DNA of 44,857 nt from Prevotella amnii DSM 23384 = JCM 14753 (GTDB lineage Bacteria; Bacteroidota; Bacteroidia; Bacteroidales; Bacteroidaceae), in NCBI RefSeq assembly GCF_000378745.1, contig NZ_KB905282.1, positions 1-44,857 of the forward strand, written 5' to 3'. The translations under genes and the position numbers were made by a program. The notes below the pieces were generated by a model. It saw nothing but the letters and a program-made list of their open reading frames with translations, was not told where the DNA came from and did no database searches. This document shows, piece after piece, positions 34,596 through 43,584 of the stretch (its first letter is position 1; every line of letters starts with the position of its first letter).

Positions 34596-35756
34596 ATGAA
34601 AACAAAAGCATATCTCATCCTTTCGCTCATCGTCCTTTTAGCAGCTTGTGGCAAGCAAACTAAGAACGCTGGCGAACAAGAAAAACAGTCATCGGACAGC
34701 ATGACAAAGGTGAAACTCACCGATGAACAGGTGAAAAAGTTAGGCATCAAGGTGGGGAACATCGCCGACACGATGCTCATCAGCAATGTGGACGTCAATG
34801 GAAAGCTGGCAGTTGGCCCCCAGAGCGAGGCAACCATAACCCCGCAAATGGGCGGTAACGTCAAACAAATATTGGTTCATGAAGGGCAATCTGTGACCAA
34901 AGGAATGGTGGTGGCCTATCTGTCTCATCCTGATTTGGTAAACCTTCAGACGGATTATTTCTCGGCATTGAACCGACAGAGATACCTGAAAAAGGAGTTT
35001 GACCGCCAGACCGTGATGATGAACGAAGGTGTAGGAGCCGGCAAAGACTACGACCGTACGAAGTCGGAGCTGCAAACTGTGAGCGGTCAGGTGCAGATGC
35101 TTGCCGCCCAACTCAAACAACTGGGCATCAGTACGTCTGCCCTTCGCAAGGGAAAACCAATGCTGGTCATTGCATTGACAAGTCCCATCAACGGCACAGT
35201 GGAACAAATCAACGTGCAAACGGGGCAATATGTATCGCCCGAAATGGCCATGATGAAGATTGCTAACACCAGCAACATGTATGCTGAATTGCAGGTCTTC
35301 CAACGTGATGTGCCGAAAATTAAGGTGGGACAGGATGTAGCACTGAAGATTGTTCATGCTGACGGAACCGCCTGCAAGGGCAAGGTGTACTCCATAGGCA
35401 AGATTTTCAGAGCCGAAACGCAAACGGTTGAGGTGCGTGTTCGTTTGGATGGACAGCACACGGGACTGATTGTAGGGATGTATGTTCAGGCGAAGATTGC
35501 AACAAGCAGCGAAAGGACGAGAGTCGTTTCGTCTGATGCCATCGTTGAAGTGGATGGAAAATCTTATATCTTCACGGCGGCAAAGCAAGGGAACAACTGG
35601 CAGTTTGTCCCCACTATGGTCAAGAAGGTGAAGGAAGAAGGTGACCTCGTGGGCATAGAGACCAAGGGGCCGGCAGATCGTCTTTCACGCATTGTGCAGT
35701 CAGGTGCTTACTACCTGCTTTCTGAGATGAAGAAAGACGAGACGGGAGAGGAATAA
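34596..35756 (+). CDS. RND efflux periplasmic adaptor (membrane fusion) lipoprotein
   Basis: The 386-residue protein has a lipoprotein signal peptide with LAAC, Cys at residue 18, so it is anchored in a membrane facing the periplasm. The barrel-sandwich and hairpin domains are seen in QILVHEGQSVTKGMVVAYL (about 88-106), a coiled-coil hairpin to about 185, PINGTVEQINVQTGQYV (about 196-212) and the beta-barrel and membrane-proximal part after 220. It bridges the pump and the outer membrane factor, here the TolC-like part of the preceding gene. It is the last gene of the metal operon, which ends in a strong terminator 18 nt after the stop. Confidence 0.92.
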   Translation: MKTKAYLILSLIVLLAACGKQTKNAGEQEKQSSDSMTKVKLTDEQVKKLGIKVGNIADTMLISNVDVNGKLAVGPQSEATITPQMGGNVKQILVHEGQSVTKGMVVAYLSHPDLVNLQTDYFSALNRQRYLKKEFDRQTVMMNEGVGAGKDYDRTKSELQTVSGQVQMLAAQLKQLGISTSALRKGKPMLVIALTSPINGTVEQINVQTGQYVSPEMAMMKIANTSNMYAELQVFQRDVPKIKVGQDVALKIVHADGTACKGKVYSIGKIFRAETQTVEVRVRLDGQHTGLIVGMYVQAKIATSSERTRVVSSDAIVEVDGKSYIFTAAKQGNNWQFVPTMVKKVKEEGDLVGIETKGPADRLSRIVQSGAYYLLSEMKKDETGEE

Positions 35757-35774
35757 AACATGACCGAAACGGAA

Positions 35775-35828
35775 TGGATGTTTGGTAGGCAGGAAATTGC
35801 CCGGCTACCAAACATCCATCATGTTTTC
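35775..35828 (+). terminator. Terminator of the metal-efflux operon
   Basis: TGGATGTTTGGTAG (35775-35788) pairs perfectly with CTACCAAACATCCA (35805-35818), followed by TCATGTTTTC. A 14-bp stem with a 16-nt loop. Confidence 0.75.
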
Positions 35829-35833
35829 AATAT

Positions 35834-36435
35834 TATTACTGTCCGCTAAACATAGAAATCCTTATTCCAACTCATTGAGACACAATAGTTCGGATGGCAG
35901 CATGTTAGCGACAAGCCCCCTTATTCATTTTCTGTTACCTCCGGTGGCGATTCAGCCGCTGCTTCAAGCATGAGTTTCATGTCGGCATCCGGCATGTTGA
36001 AGAAATTATTCATGTTGAGGTATTCTATAAGTACAATGCGCACCATAGTAGCCAGCCCTGAGAAACTCCACCGCCTCCGCAATGAGCTTTGCAGCAGTGA
36101 CAGTAATAGATTGGCAATGAGTGTGCCCCAAATCTGTATCTTGATGGCGTTGGCACTCTCGCCATAGAAGTATCCTTCTTTCCCGTCTTGGGATGCCGTC
36201 CCACGCCCTTGAAGATGACGTTAGAGAACAGGGTTATCGTGGTGGAATCGATGATTCTCAGACGTTTTATCCATTCCTCCGTACCATTGTGTAGGCTGTC
36301 CGAAGAAATGTGTACTTTTGCCTATGTTATCTAAGTTTGGGAACAAAAGCAAAGATAACAAAAAGGGCTGATACCTCGTGAGAAGTGTCAGCCCTAAATT
36401 TGTATCTTACCCAAAAGTTTAGCGGACAGTAATAA
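35834..36435 (-). mobile_element. Deleted IS4-like element, right border of the island
   Basis: Perfect inverted ends ATTACTGTCCGCTAAAC (from 35834) and GTTTAGCGGACAGTAAT (to 36435) enclose only about 600 bp. On the transposase strand the order is: end, hairpin GGGCTGACAC/GTATCAGCCC with a T-run (36394-36365), promoter box TATCTTTG (36357-36350), then transposase remnants. The hairpin would stop transcription entering from outside, a known protection device of IS elements. The end shares 80 bp with the remnant at 20981-21122 in the same orientation. Confidence 0.85.
35921..36336 (-). pseudogene. Transposase remnant of the deleted IS
   Basis: On the minus strand a first block reads AKVHISSDSLHNGTEEWIKR, then LRIIDSTTITLFSNVIFKG (a DDE first-Asp motif) to RHPKTGKK. 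It joins in a different frame to YFYGESANAIKIQIWGTLIA and a C-terminal block ending SPPEVTENE at TAA 35923-35921. The N-terminal domain and the middle with the second and third catalytic acids are missing, so at least two deletions and a frameshift have destroyed it. Confidence 0.8.
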
Positions 36436-36448
36436 AATCTAACAAGAA

Positions 36449-36844
36449 ATGATAGGAAAATGTAAGGCAATAGCGCACGGAAGCACAGCTTTGGACTATA
36501 TCTTCAGGGAAGGCAAGCTCGGCTATCGGCTTGCCTTCCACAATCTTTGCAGCAGGGAGCCAAAGACAATCTATGAGGGAATGAAAGTGGTCAGTGACTA
36601 CAACAGCCGTTGCAGGAACAAGTTTCTCCGCATAGAAATTGGTATCGCACCACAAGACGAAAGAAAGCTACCTGTGTTAGAACTTATGTGGATAACTCAT
36701 TTGTTTGCCAAGCAAATGGGACTTGACAACCACCAATGGGTGGCAGTAACGCACAAGGACACCGACAACACACATATTCACATAATTGCTAACCGTATCA
36801 GTCTGTATGGAGAAGTCTATGACGCCAACTTCGCAAGGCGATGA
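36449..36844 (+). pseudogene. Mobilisation relaxase, N-terminal fragment
   Basis: 131 residues match the start of a MobA/VirD2-type relaxase: MIGKCKAIAHGSTALDYIF, then the metal-binding motif H-x-D-x4-H-x-H-x3-N-R (THKDTDNTHIHIIANR, about 103-118). The frame ends at TGA 36844, long before the normal relaxase length. In the next frame, from 36840, a basic tail (DDYAETAWQRKLRYQ, then NRKKKRGRGI) is readable to a stop at 36918-36920 and may be the displaced C-terminus of a mobilisation protein. The gene lies 13 nt after the IS end. It is a trace that the island arrived, at least partly, on a mobilisable element. Confidence 0.75.
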
Positions 36845-36970
36845 CTATGCAGAAACAGCATGGCAGCGCAAACTCAGATACCAAGCTAACAGAAAGAAGA
36901 AACGTGGAAGGGGAATATAAACATAGCAGCATACAAAAAGTGCAGAATAAAGAATATCTCATCAAAAACG

Positions 36971-37001
36971 CTTGTTATTCGGTAACAAAGTATTATCTTT
37001 G
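36971..37001 (+). promoter_or_regulatory. Consensus promoter of the U32 gene
   Basis: CTTG (36971-36974), a 19-nt gap and TATCTTTG (36994-37001). The leader to the start codon is long, about 135 nt, and can fold (see findings). The AT-rich chromosomal composition resumes here. Confidence 0.6.
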
Positions 37002-37152
37002 CAAACGGAATAATAAGCGTTCTTTGTTAGGCAGAAAACAGCGAAGCCGAGTAGCTCGCTCGTTTCTAAATAGTTACCTGTTTAGTTTTACCAATATGGT
37101 AACTTCTTTATTTTCAACAAGTTGTGTTTTAAGAATTATCTTCATGAGCAAT

Positions 37153-39084
37153 ATGAGAACAATAGAGCTTCTTGCTCCTGCTAAAAATGTAGAATGTGGT
37201 AAAGCTGCTATAGATCATGGGGCTGATGCTGTATATATCGGGGCACAAAAATTTGGTGCGAGACAAATGGCAGGGAATAGTGTAGAATCTATAGCCGATC
37301 TATGTTCTTATGCTCACCGCTATGCTGCTAAGGTTCATATTACGCTTAATACCATTATCTATGACGAAGAGCTGCCTGACACATTAGCACTTGTAGATGC
37401 ATTAGTAGAAGCAGGAGTAGACGCTTTCTTAGTGCAAGACATGGGGTTATTTGAAGAAATTAAGAAAAGATTACCTTCTTATATAGCAATCCATGCTAGT
37501 ACACAATGCGATACGCGCACTTTAAACAAAGCTAAATGGCTTCAGCAGCAGGGTTTTAACCGTGTCGTATTAGCGCGTGAATTATCTGTAGAAGAAATAA
37601 AAACTATCCACACATCATTACCTGATTTAGAACTAGAGGTCTTCGTACATGGTGCGTTATGTGTCAGTTTTAGTGGAGTATGTTATGCTTCTCAATATTG
37701 TTTTAATCGTTCGGCTAATCGTGGAGCCTGCTCACAGTTTTGTCGTTTACCTTTTGACCTTATAGATAATAAAGGCTTATTAATAAAGCAAAAATCTCAT
37801 CTACTATCATTAAAGGACATGAATCAAATTAACAATTTAGAATCTTTAATGAGGGCAGGAGCGTGTTCTTTTAAAATAGAAGGTAGATTAAAAGATGTAA
37901 ACTATGTTAAAAATGTGGTTTCTGCTTATTCGCAAAAATTAGACTCTATAATAAATAAATATCCAGAAGAATTTTGTAGAGCTTCACTTGGTAAAACAAA
38001 GTATCTATTTACCCCGAACCTAAACAAGACTTTTAATCGTGGCTATACAGATTATTTTGTGAAAGGTAGACAAATAGATATCTTTTCTCCAAATACGCCA
38101 AAAGCCTTGGGAGAAGATGTTGGCAGAGTGAAAGAATTACGTAATAATAGTTTTAATGTAGCTGGTACAGCAACTTTTACTAATGGAGATGGATTGTGCT
38201 TTTTGCATAAAACAATAATAGAAGGCAAAGAGAATATAAAATTAGAAGGTTTTCGAGTAAATAGGGTAGATGGTAATAGGCTTTACCCTTACAAAATGCC
38301 ACTAGGTTTACAAGCTGGTATGAAGCTATATAGAAATCAAGATCAGGCGTTCGAAAAAGAGTTGAGTGGGCAAACTTCAGATAGACGTATACCTATAAGT
38401 TTATATCTAAATGGGGATAAAGACGGTTACACTTTGATTGCAAATATTATATCTGAAAATAAGAAAAAATATCAAGTTAAGACGAAACTGTCTTTTGAAC
38501 ACCAACAAGCAAAAAAAACGCAAGTCGAAAACATCATAAAGCAACTTACAAAATTAGGTAATACCCACTATATATGTGATACTGTGCAGATTGGAAAAGA
38601 AGTTGAACAATGTTTTATCCCTAACAGCGTATTATCAGAACTTAGACGTATGATAGTTATAGAACTTAATGATATGATAAAAAACATACGAAAACAAAGA
38701 TCTTATCAACATTATACATTAAAAGAAGATAAAGTTTCTATACTTGATGCTAATAGTCTACTATATCGTAATATGCCTTATTTATATAATATATCCAATC
38801 AGAAATCTTTCAATTTTTATAATGCACAAGGACTAAAATATAAGGATATGGCGTATGAGTTAGAAGATAAATTAAATAGAATAAATAATAAAAAAGCAGG
38901 TGTTCCTAATATACTCTTGATGCAATGCAGATATTGTATCCGATACTCATTAGGCTATTGTGTAAAGCGAGGTGGAAAACAACCTACATGGTGTGAACCA
39001 CTCCATTTGCGTTTATCCGATAATCGCCAGTTTAGGATAGAATTTGATTGTAAAGATTGCCAAATGAATATTTTTTCAGAATAG
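37153..39084 (+). CDS. U32-family protein, RlhA-like (rRNA cytidine hydroxylation type)
   Basis: The 643-residue protein opens MRTIELLAPAKNVECGKAAI and carries the U32 signature EVFVHGALCVSFSGVCYAS near residue 160, followed by clustered cysteines (QYCFNRSANRGACSQFCR). A C-terminal extension like DUF3656 holds a second Cys set (MQCRYCIRYSLGYC, WCEP, DCKDC). The length and second domain fit E. coli RlhA (YdcP), which makes 5-hydroxycytidine in 23S rRNA, better than the shorter TrhP or collagenase-named forms; the cysteines may hold an Fe-S cluster. The peptidase name is historical. The frame is open far upstream (to 36841), but that part crosses the island edge and the promoter at 36971-37001. 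I chose ATG 37153; ATG 37144 (MSNMRTIE) is equally possible. Confidence 0.85.
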   Translation: MRTIELLAPAKNVECGKAAIDHGADAVYIGAQKFGARQMAGNSVESIADLCSYAHRYAAKVHITLNTIIYDEELPDTLALVDALVEAGVDAFLVQDMGLFEEIKKRLPSYIAIHASTQCDTRTLNKAKWLQQQGFNRVVLARELSVEEIKTIHTSLPDLELEVFVHGALCVSFSGVCYASQYCFNRSANRGACSQFCRLPFDLIDNKGLLIKQKSHLLSLKDMNQINNLESLMRAGACSFKIEGRLKDVNYVKNVVSAYSQKLDSIINKYPEEFCRASLGKTKYLFTPNLNKTFNRGYTDYFVKGRQIDIFSPNTPKALGEDVGRVKELRNNSFNVAGTATFTNGDGLCFLHKTIIEGKENIKLEGFRVNRVDGNRLYPYKMPLGLQAGMKLYRNQDQAFEKELSGQTSDRRIPISLYLNGDKDGYTLIANIISENKKKYQVKTKLSFEHQQAKKTQVENIIKQLTKLGNTHYICDTVQIGKEVEQCFIPNSVLSELRRMIVIELNDMIKNIRKQRSYQHYTLKEDKVSILDANSLLYRNMPYLYNISNQKSFNFYNAQGLKYKDMAYELEDKLNRINNKKAGVPNILLMQCRYCIRYSLGYCVKRGGKQPTWCEPLHLRLSDNRQFRIEFDCKDCQMNIFSE

Positions 39085-39105
39085 CTAAAAAGGAGATATA
39101 GAGAA

Positions 39106-40197
39106 ATGAAAAATGAAAAAAATATATATTTGTTGTTTTTCGTCTTTTTAAATATTCTGTTTACAGGATGTTATAGACAAAGAACTCGTTCTTTAGTTCA
39201 GCTCCCAGATAGTATTCAAGATGCGCAGATTTTTCATAGATTATCTAACAAATACGATTCTATTATTAAGCAACAAGGGACAGACACTTCTACTTATTGG
39301 GGAGGTAAAAATGCACAAATAGACTCACTTAATTTTAGAATAAAACATCATTACTCAACAGGTTTTAATTTTGTAGTAAAATCAGATTCCTTATCTATTA
39401 TCCGTCAACAGCCAGAAGAAACTATTAATAATTTATCTACTGACTCTTTTTCTGTTAATAAGGGTAATGTTATTGTTGTTGCAGATATACGTATTTTACC
39501 TGTAGATTCTATAGATTCTGTATGGGTACATATAGCTACAGAGAACGCACAGTTTGGGTGGATACACGAAAGTAAACTCCTTAAAAACGTAGTTCCTGCT
39601 GATCCTATATCACAGTTTATATCTATTTTTTCAAATATTCATCTACTTATATTCCTAATAGTTATTTCAATAATAGCTGTGGGGTATATGTTAAGAAAAA
39701 TACGAAGACATAATGCAAAAATAGTACATTTTAATGATATTAATAGCATTTATCCTACATTGCTTACTACGGTTGTAGCTTCTGCTGCAACTTTTTATGC
39801 TAGTATTCAGCTTTTTGCACCTGAAACTTGGCGAGAGTTTTATTTTCATCCTTCGCTAAATCCTTTTTCCCAACCATTACTACTAAATATTTTCCTTTTA
39901 TTAGTATGGTTAATGCTTATTGTTGCTATAGCTACGATAGATGATGTTAAGCGCTTATTAAAGTCGACAGATATTGTTCTATATCTAAGTGGTACGGCAG
40001 GTATTTGTGCAGTAAATTATATAGTTTTTTCTATTACTACTTTATATTATATAGGTTATTTATTACTTATTTTATATATTTATTTTGCTTTTAGGCAATA
40101 TTGGTTACATCATAGCGAAAACTATTATTGCGGTAATTGTGGAATGCACTTGCATCGTAAAGGCAGATGTCCTCGTTGTGGAATTATGAATGAATAA
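39106..40197 (+). CDS. Membrane lipoprotein with C-terminal zinc ribbon
   Basis: The 363-residue protein has a lipoprotein-like signal (FTGC, Cys 22) and a periplasmic part to about residue 170 with an SH3-like stretch (LSIIRQQPEE to WVHIATENAQFGWIHES). Five hydrophobic segments lie between about 177 and 340, and a short C-terminal zinc ribbon, CGNCGMHLHRKGRCPRCG, near residue 344. The mix of surface domain, membrane helices and a cytoplasmic zinc ribbon recalls Prevotella proteins annotated only by the ribbon; the function is unknown. It starts 21 nt after the U32 gene, and AAAGGAG (39090-39096) acts as a Shine-Dalgarno sequence, so the two are probably co-transcribed. Confidence 0.7.
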   Translation: MKNEKNIYLLFFVFLNILFTGCYRQRTRSLVQLPDSIQDAQIFHRLSNKYDSIIKQQGTDTSTYWGGKNAQIDSLNFRIKHHYSTGFNFVVKSDSLSIIRQQPEETINNLSTDSFSVNKGNVIVVADIRILPVDSIDSVWVHIATENAQFGWIHESKLLKNVVPADPISQFISIFSNIHLLIFLIVISIIAVGYMLRKIRRHNAKIVHFNDINSIYPTLLTTVVASAATFYASIQLFAPETWREFYFHPSLNPFSQPLLLNIFLLLVWLMLIVAIATIDDVKRLLKSTDIVLYLSGTAGICAVNYIVFSITTLYYIGYLLLILYIYFAFRQYWLHHSENYYCGNCGMHLHRKGRCPRCGIMNE

Positions 40198-40483
40198 GAT
40201 ACCTTTAAATATTATTGCTAAAAGGGAATACTAAAAACAGTAAAACAAACGGAAACGAAAGAGTAGAAAACAAGTCCGGACTATATATTACTAATAAGTA
40301 AAATCGTCATCTAAAGACATCTTCCTTAAAATATTAATCTTTTTATAGCTGTTTCATAAAAAGAACTATCTTTACTCATAGTTGTAAATTTTTTACAAAG
40401 CAAAAATAACTAAAATGGTTGATACCTAATAAAAAGTGTCAACCCTATTTTGAAAATTAATAAAAGTTTTACTGGCTACTTAA
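40198..40483. repeat. Gene-free gap with a degenerate third copy of the IS end
   Basis: From about 40396 to 40480 the sequence follows the same plan as the IS ends at 21038-21120 and 36350-36432: CAAAAATAAC, a hairpin GGTTGAtac/gtgTCAACC (40418-40444), then TAAAAGTTTTACTGGCTA. It is much diverged. On the minus strand the hairpin may serve as terminator of the barrel-protein operon. I see no gene in the rest. Confidence 0.5.
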
Positions 40484-42796
40484 CTAGAATGTTGGAGAAT
40501 CTATATCTCTATTATTCAACCTGCGGGTATATGATTTGTTTTTCCCTGCATTGAAATTATACTCTACCCCTATTGCAAACATCGAATGGTTGTCTTTTAT
40601 TCTGCGCTCTTCGTTATAGTTTACAAAAGAAGAAGAATTCGTCTTTGTAATGTATTTCGCGTCTTTGCCAATAAAAAATACTGATGCTGAGAATTTCCAA
40701 TTATTTACTCTATAGCTTGCTGTAAAATCATTATTATTTTCAGTACTACTCTTAAAGCTTCCGTTGGCAGTGTATACAGGAATTACCAAATGATAATGTG
40801 CATTGAAATTCTTATAATTAAAGTCTACGTCGAACAGATTGTCTACGGAGAAGATTTTATTAACATCATCCTCATTGTATACTTTCTCCATTTGAGGTAC
40901 ACCAGCCAAAGAGAAAGACAACAAGTCATTTCCAAATGGCTTATACTGGAGCATAATGAATCCCCCATAGCTATTTACATGCTTACAATTTTTATAACCT
41001 GATATCAGTTTATTTTCATCATCGGTATAAAAATATTGATAGATAGCTTTTGACTGATAGGAATATGTAGCCCTTATCATTAAGTCTATATAATCATTAT
41101 TATGATTCAGCATAAGCGTTGCTCTGGTATCCTTTCCATTCTTCAAATGAGGGTTACCTTTCTTATAAATATCTCTTGTTAGCATGGTAACATTACTACT
41201 AAGCATATTTAAAGAAGGAATAATTGGGTTAGAAGTAAATTCAAATCTCAGTGATGTGTTATTCGACACATTATAACCTAATTCTGCCTTAGGGGTAAAC
41301 ACAATCTCTGACTGAGACGCAAGTGATGAATTAATTTTTAATGTTGAAACTCCAATATTTACTTTATACATAAGTTTATCTTTACCCCCTACTAATTCTG
41401 TATAAAGATAATGTTGAGACTGGTTGGTAGAATATATAGATTGACCTGATAAATTATTTAAGTTGGATCTTGAATATGAAAATTCTGTACGGTAACCTGT
41501 ATTCAGTTTAATATTTGCAAACTGATGCGAATAATCAATCTCACCGATGATACTATTCTTTCTATTCTTCAGCCTCATATTATCTATATATGATAGCACT
41601 ATCCCATTTGAAATTTTCTCATCTTCATAGGAAGTGCTATTAGTACCAAAGGTAGCTGCATTAATATTTACAGCTAAATTATTTTTATCATCAAACTGCC
41701 TATCAAAGTAGAGATCTAAAGAAGGATTAAATGTATGAATATTATCACGAGAATTACGAATAATACCGTCTTCATGTCCTAGCTCTCCATACTCGCCATT
41801 TTGAATACTGTTACTATGTTCCCAGAGAATATTAGGGTCAAAGGAAATCTGAAAGATAGACTTCATATTTGGGATATAAGCATATTTCACACTAATATCT
41901 TGATTAATATATCCGAATTTTTCCTTTCCAGAAGACTTATCGATATAATTATCCACACCCTTCGTATATTCATACGAACGGCTATTTACCACATTCTTGT
42001 AATCACGTAAGCTAAAATCGTAAGAAAGATCAAACTTACTCTTACCTTGTGTGATAGAGAGGTAGACCTCACCATCTGAGAATCCTGTGCTGAATGCATC
42101 TCTCGTCTTTAGTCCGAAGCTGTAACCTTTTTCTAATGTTTTTGTAACAACATTTATAACAGAACTAGCTGTAGCATATCGAGCTGGTGGTATATCATAA
42201 TATTCTATATACTTGATATTACTTGGTTTTAAGGCTTTAAGATCCACTTCAGAAGAACGAATGCTATTGATAAGGATAAGAGGAGCTTTTCCATCAACAT
42301 TCTTTAAAGTTCCTGTTAAGGCATCTTCTCTTATTTCTGGAATATCCTTGACCAAGTCTCTACCCACCTGAGCATGCTTTATTTGCTCACTGGTAAAAGT
42401 GATTGATCTATGATCGATATGTTGTATATTTCTATTTGCCGTTACTACTATCTCCTTTAATTCTACAGCTAATGGTTGTAAAGAATAATTTCTGTTTAAA
42501 CGAGAGGAGTCTGATAAAGCGATATTTTCTTTTATTGTCTTATACCCCAAATAGGACACGACAATTCTATAAGATTTCGTAGGAATATTATCTAAAGAGA
42601 AATTTCCTTCTAAATCCGTTAAAGATCCAGAATAGTTCTTTGTTGTATCAGCCTGTAACTGCAAAATCACATTTGCAAAAGCAATATTCTTACCCGTCTG
42701 AGAATCCTTCACATTGCCTTCTATTTTCCTTTGAGCATGTATCCACATACTACAAAGGAAAAAACAAATCAAAGAAAATATTATTTTATATTTCAT
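40484..42796 (-). CDS. TonB-dependent-receptor-like outer membrane barrel protein
   Basis: The 770-residue protein has a signal peptide (cleavage near IHAQ, residue 21), a CarboxypepD-regulatory-like domain (about 23-105: KIEGNVKDSQTGKNIAFANV, GYKTIKENI) and a plug-like domain (about 115-215: EIVVTANRNI to YDIPPARYATASSVINVVTK). A long outer membrane barrel ends in a terminal Phe. It is of the outer-membrane-beta-barrel family (OMP_b-brl_3) common in Bacteroidetes. No SusD partner or sugar enzymes accompany it; instead the E1-like gene lies 10 nt upstream in the same direction, so a peptide or modified small-molecule ligand is possible but unproven. Confidence 0.88.
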   Translation of the reverse strand: MKYKIIFSLICFFLCSMWIHAQRKIEGNVKDSQTGKNIAFANVILQLQADTTKNYSGSLTDLEGNFSLDNIPTKSYRIVVSYLGYKTIKENIALSDSSRLNRNYSLQPLAVELKEIVVTANRNIQHIDHRSITFTSEQIKHAQVGRDLVKDIPEIREDALTGTLKNVDGKAPLILINSIRSSEVDLKALKPSNIKYIEYYDIPPARYATASSVINVVTKTLEKGYSFGLKTRDAFSTGFSDGEVYLSITQGKSKFDLSYDFSLRDYKNVVNSRSYEYTKGVDNYIDKSSGKEKFGYINQDISVKYAYIPNMKSIFQISFDPNILWEHSNSIQNGEYGELGHEDGIIRNSRDNIHTFNPSLDLYFDRQFDDKNNLAVNINAATFGTNSTSYEDEKISNGIVLSYIDNMRLKNRKNSIIGEIDYSHQFANIKLNTGYRTEFSYSRSNLNNLSGQSIYSTNQSQHYLYTELVGGKDKLMYKVNIGVSTLKINSSLASQSEIVFTPKAELGYNVSNNTSLRFEFTSNPIIPSLNMLSSNVTMLTRDIYKKGNPHLKNGKDTRATLMLNHNNDYIDLMIRATYSYQSKAIYQYFYTDDENKLISGYKNCKHVNSYGGFIMLQYKPFGNDLLSFSLAGVPQMEKVYNEDDVNKIFSVDNLFDVDFNYKNFNAHYHLVIPVYTANGSFKSSTENNNDFTASYRVNNWKFSASVFFIGKDAKYITKTNSSSFVNYNEERRIKDNHSMFAIGVEYNFNAGKNKSYTRRLNNRDIDSPTF

Positions 42797-42806
42797 AATG
42801 CTAAAC

Positions 42807-43556
42807 TTAAGGCAAAAGCGAAGAGAGATAGAATTTTGGGAAATAGTTTACAGGTTTCCCTGTAGCAAGATTGTACATTGCCGTTGTACATAAGCCTGCT
42901 GTAATCCATGCTGCTATGGACAGTTGTGGAGGTGGTAGCGTTTCACTTTCTTCTCGATATTGAGTAACGATTTTATCCAACCACTCTTTAGGTTGATTCC
43001 AAAAAGCCCCGTGTCCAGTAACATACTCAGCTACCTTTAATTCAAATCCCTTTGGCTCTTCGGTCAGTTCAGATAAAGAATGCCCCAATGGGTCTACAAC
43101 CGTAACAAAGCCAGCCCAACCAAAGTTGTATGGGTGCAGTACAGGGATTTTTCTTTCTTTGCAAATATTATCAAATACGAAAGGCGTATCGTCCTTAAAG
43201 TCCAATGCATTGATAGCCACATCATGCTCATTCAATAAATTCTCAATGTTACTCGGAGTTAAGAACTCCGTATAAAAGTCTATCTGCGCGTTGGGATTGA
43301 TATTTAGCAAACGTTCAGCCAAACACTCTGCTTTGTATCTGCCAATGTCATTCTCCGTATAGTTCTGCCTGTTAAGGTTGTTTTCCTTCACCTTATCACC
43401 ATCAATGATGGTGATATGCTCAAAACCAAACCGCAAAGCACATTCAGCCACTATGCTGCCTATACCTGCACCACCAAGGAAAATTTTATAATCTTTGATG
43501 CTGCCTTGTTCTCTTTCGTTCACATAGAGCCTGTTTCTATTATATCTGTCTTCCAT
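42807..43556 (-). CDS. ThiF/MoeB-type E1-like adenylyltransferase
   Basis: The 249-residue protein has the E1 Rossmann core: FLGGAGIGSIVAECALRFG near residue 28 (nucleotide loop), the Asp of IIDGDKVKENNLNRQNY near 53-69 with the Arg used in adenylation, then DIGRYKAECLAERL and DALDFKDD-like NALDFKDDTPFVFDN near 118. The CxxC pairs of ThiF/MoeB that hold zinc are absent, and no cysteine lies in an obvious catalytic loop. It probably adenylates the C-terminal carboxylate of a protein or peptide. Partners such as ThiS/MoaD-like proteins, E2 or JAB are not nearby. The ATG at 43556 is chosen because a -7 box (TACTTTTG, 43584-43577) lies within the longer frame to 43607. It is the first gene of a two-gene unit with the barrel protein. 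Confidence 0.85.
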   Translation of the reverse strand: MEDRYNRNRLYVNEREQGSIKDYKIFLGGAGIGSIVAECALRFGFEHITIIDGDKVKENNLNRQNYTENDIGRYKAECLAERLLNINPNAQIDFYTEFLTPSNIENLLNEHDVAINALDFKDDTPFVFDNICKERKIPVLHPYNFGWAGFVTVVDPLGHSLSELTEEPKGFELKVAEYVTGHGAFWNQPKEWLDKIVTQYREESETLPPPQLSIAAWITAGLCTTAMYNLATGKPVNYFPKFYLSSLLP

Positions 43557-43576
43557 AACGAAATAATTATTTTTGG

Positions 43577-43584
43577 CAAAAGTA
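43577..43584 (-). promoter_or_regulatory. -7 box of the thiF-like/barrel operon
   Basis: TACTTTTG on the minus strand, 20 nt before the ATG at 43556. It fixes the start of the E1-like protein. Confidence 0.55.

Noticed and set aside
24596..35588. Long antisense frames opposite mod, res, the RND pump and the adaptor
   Set aside because: They mirror the codon periodicity of G+C-richer genes, lack promoters and recognisable domains, and overlap well-supported genes.
35838..36435. Functional IS able to transpose by itself
   Set aside because: Only parts of the transposase remain, in different frames; catalytic residues are missing. It could at most be moved by a full copy elsewhere.
36841..37152. 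N-terminal extension of the U32 protein by about 100 residues
   Set aside because: The frame is open, but it crosses the relaxase debris and the promoter boxes at 36971-37001; the encoded residues do not look like the family, which starts with IELLAPAK.
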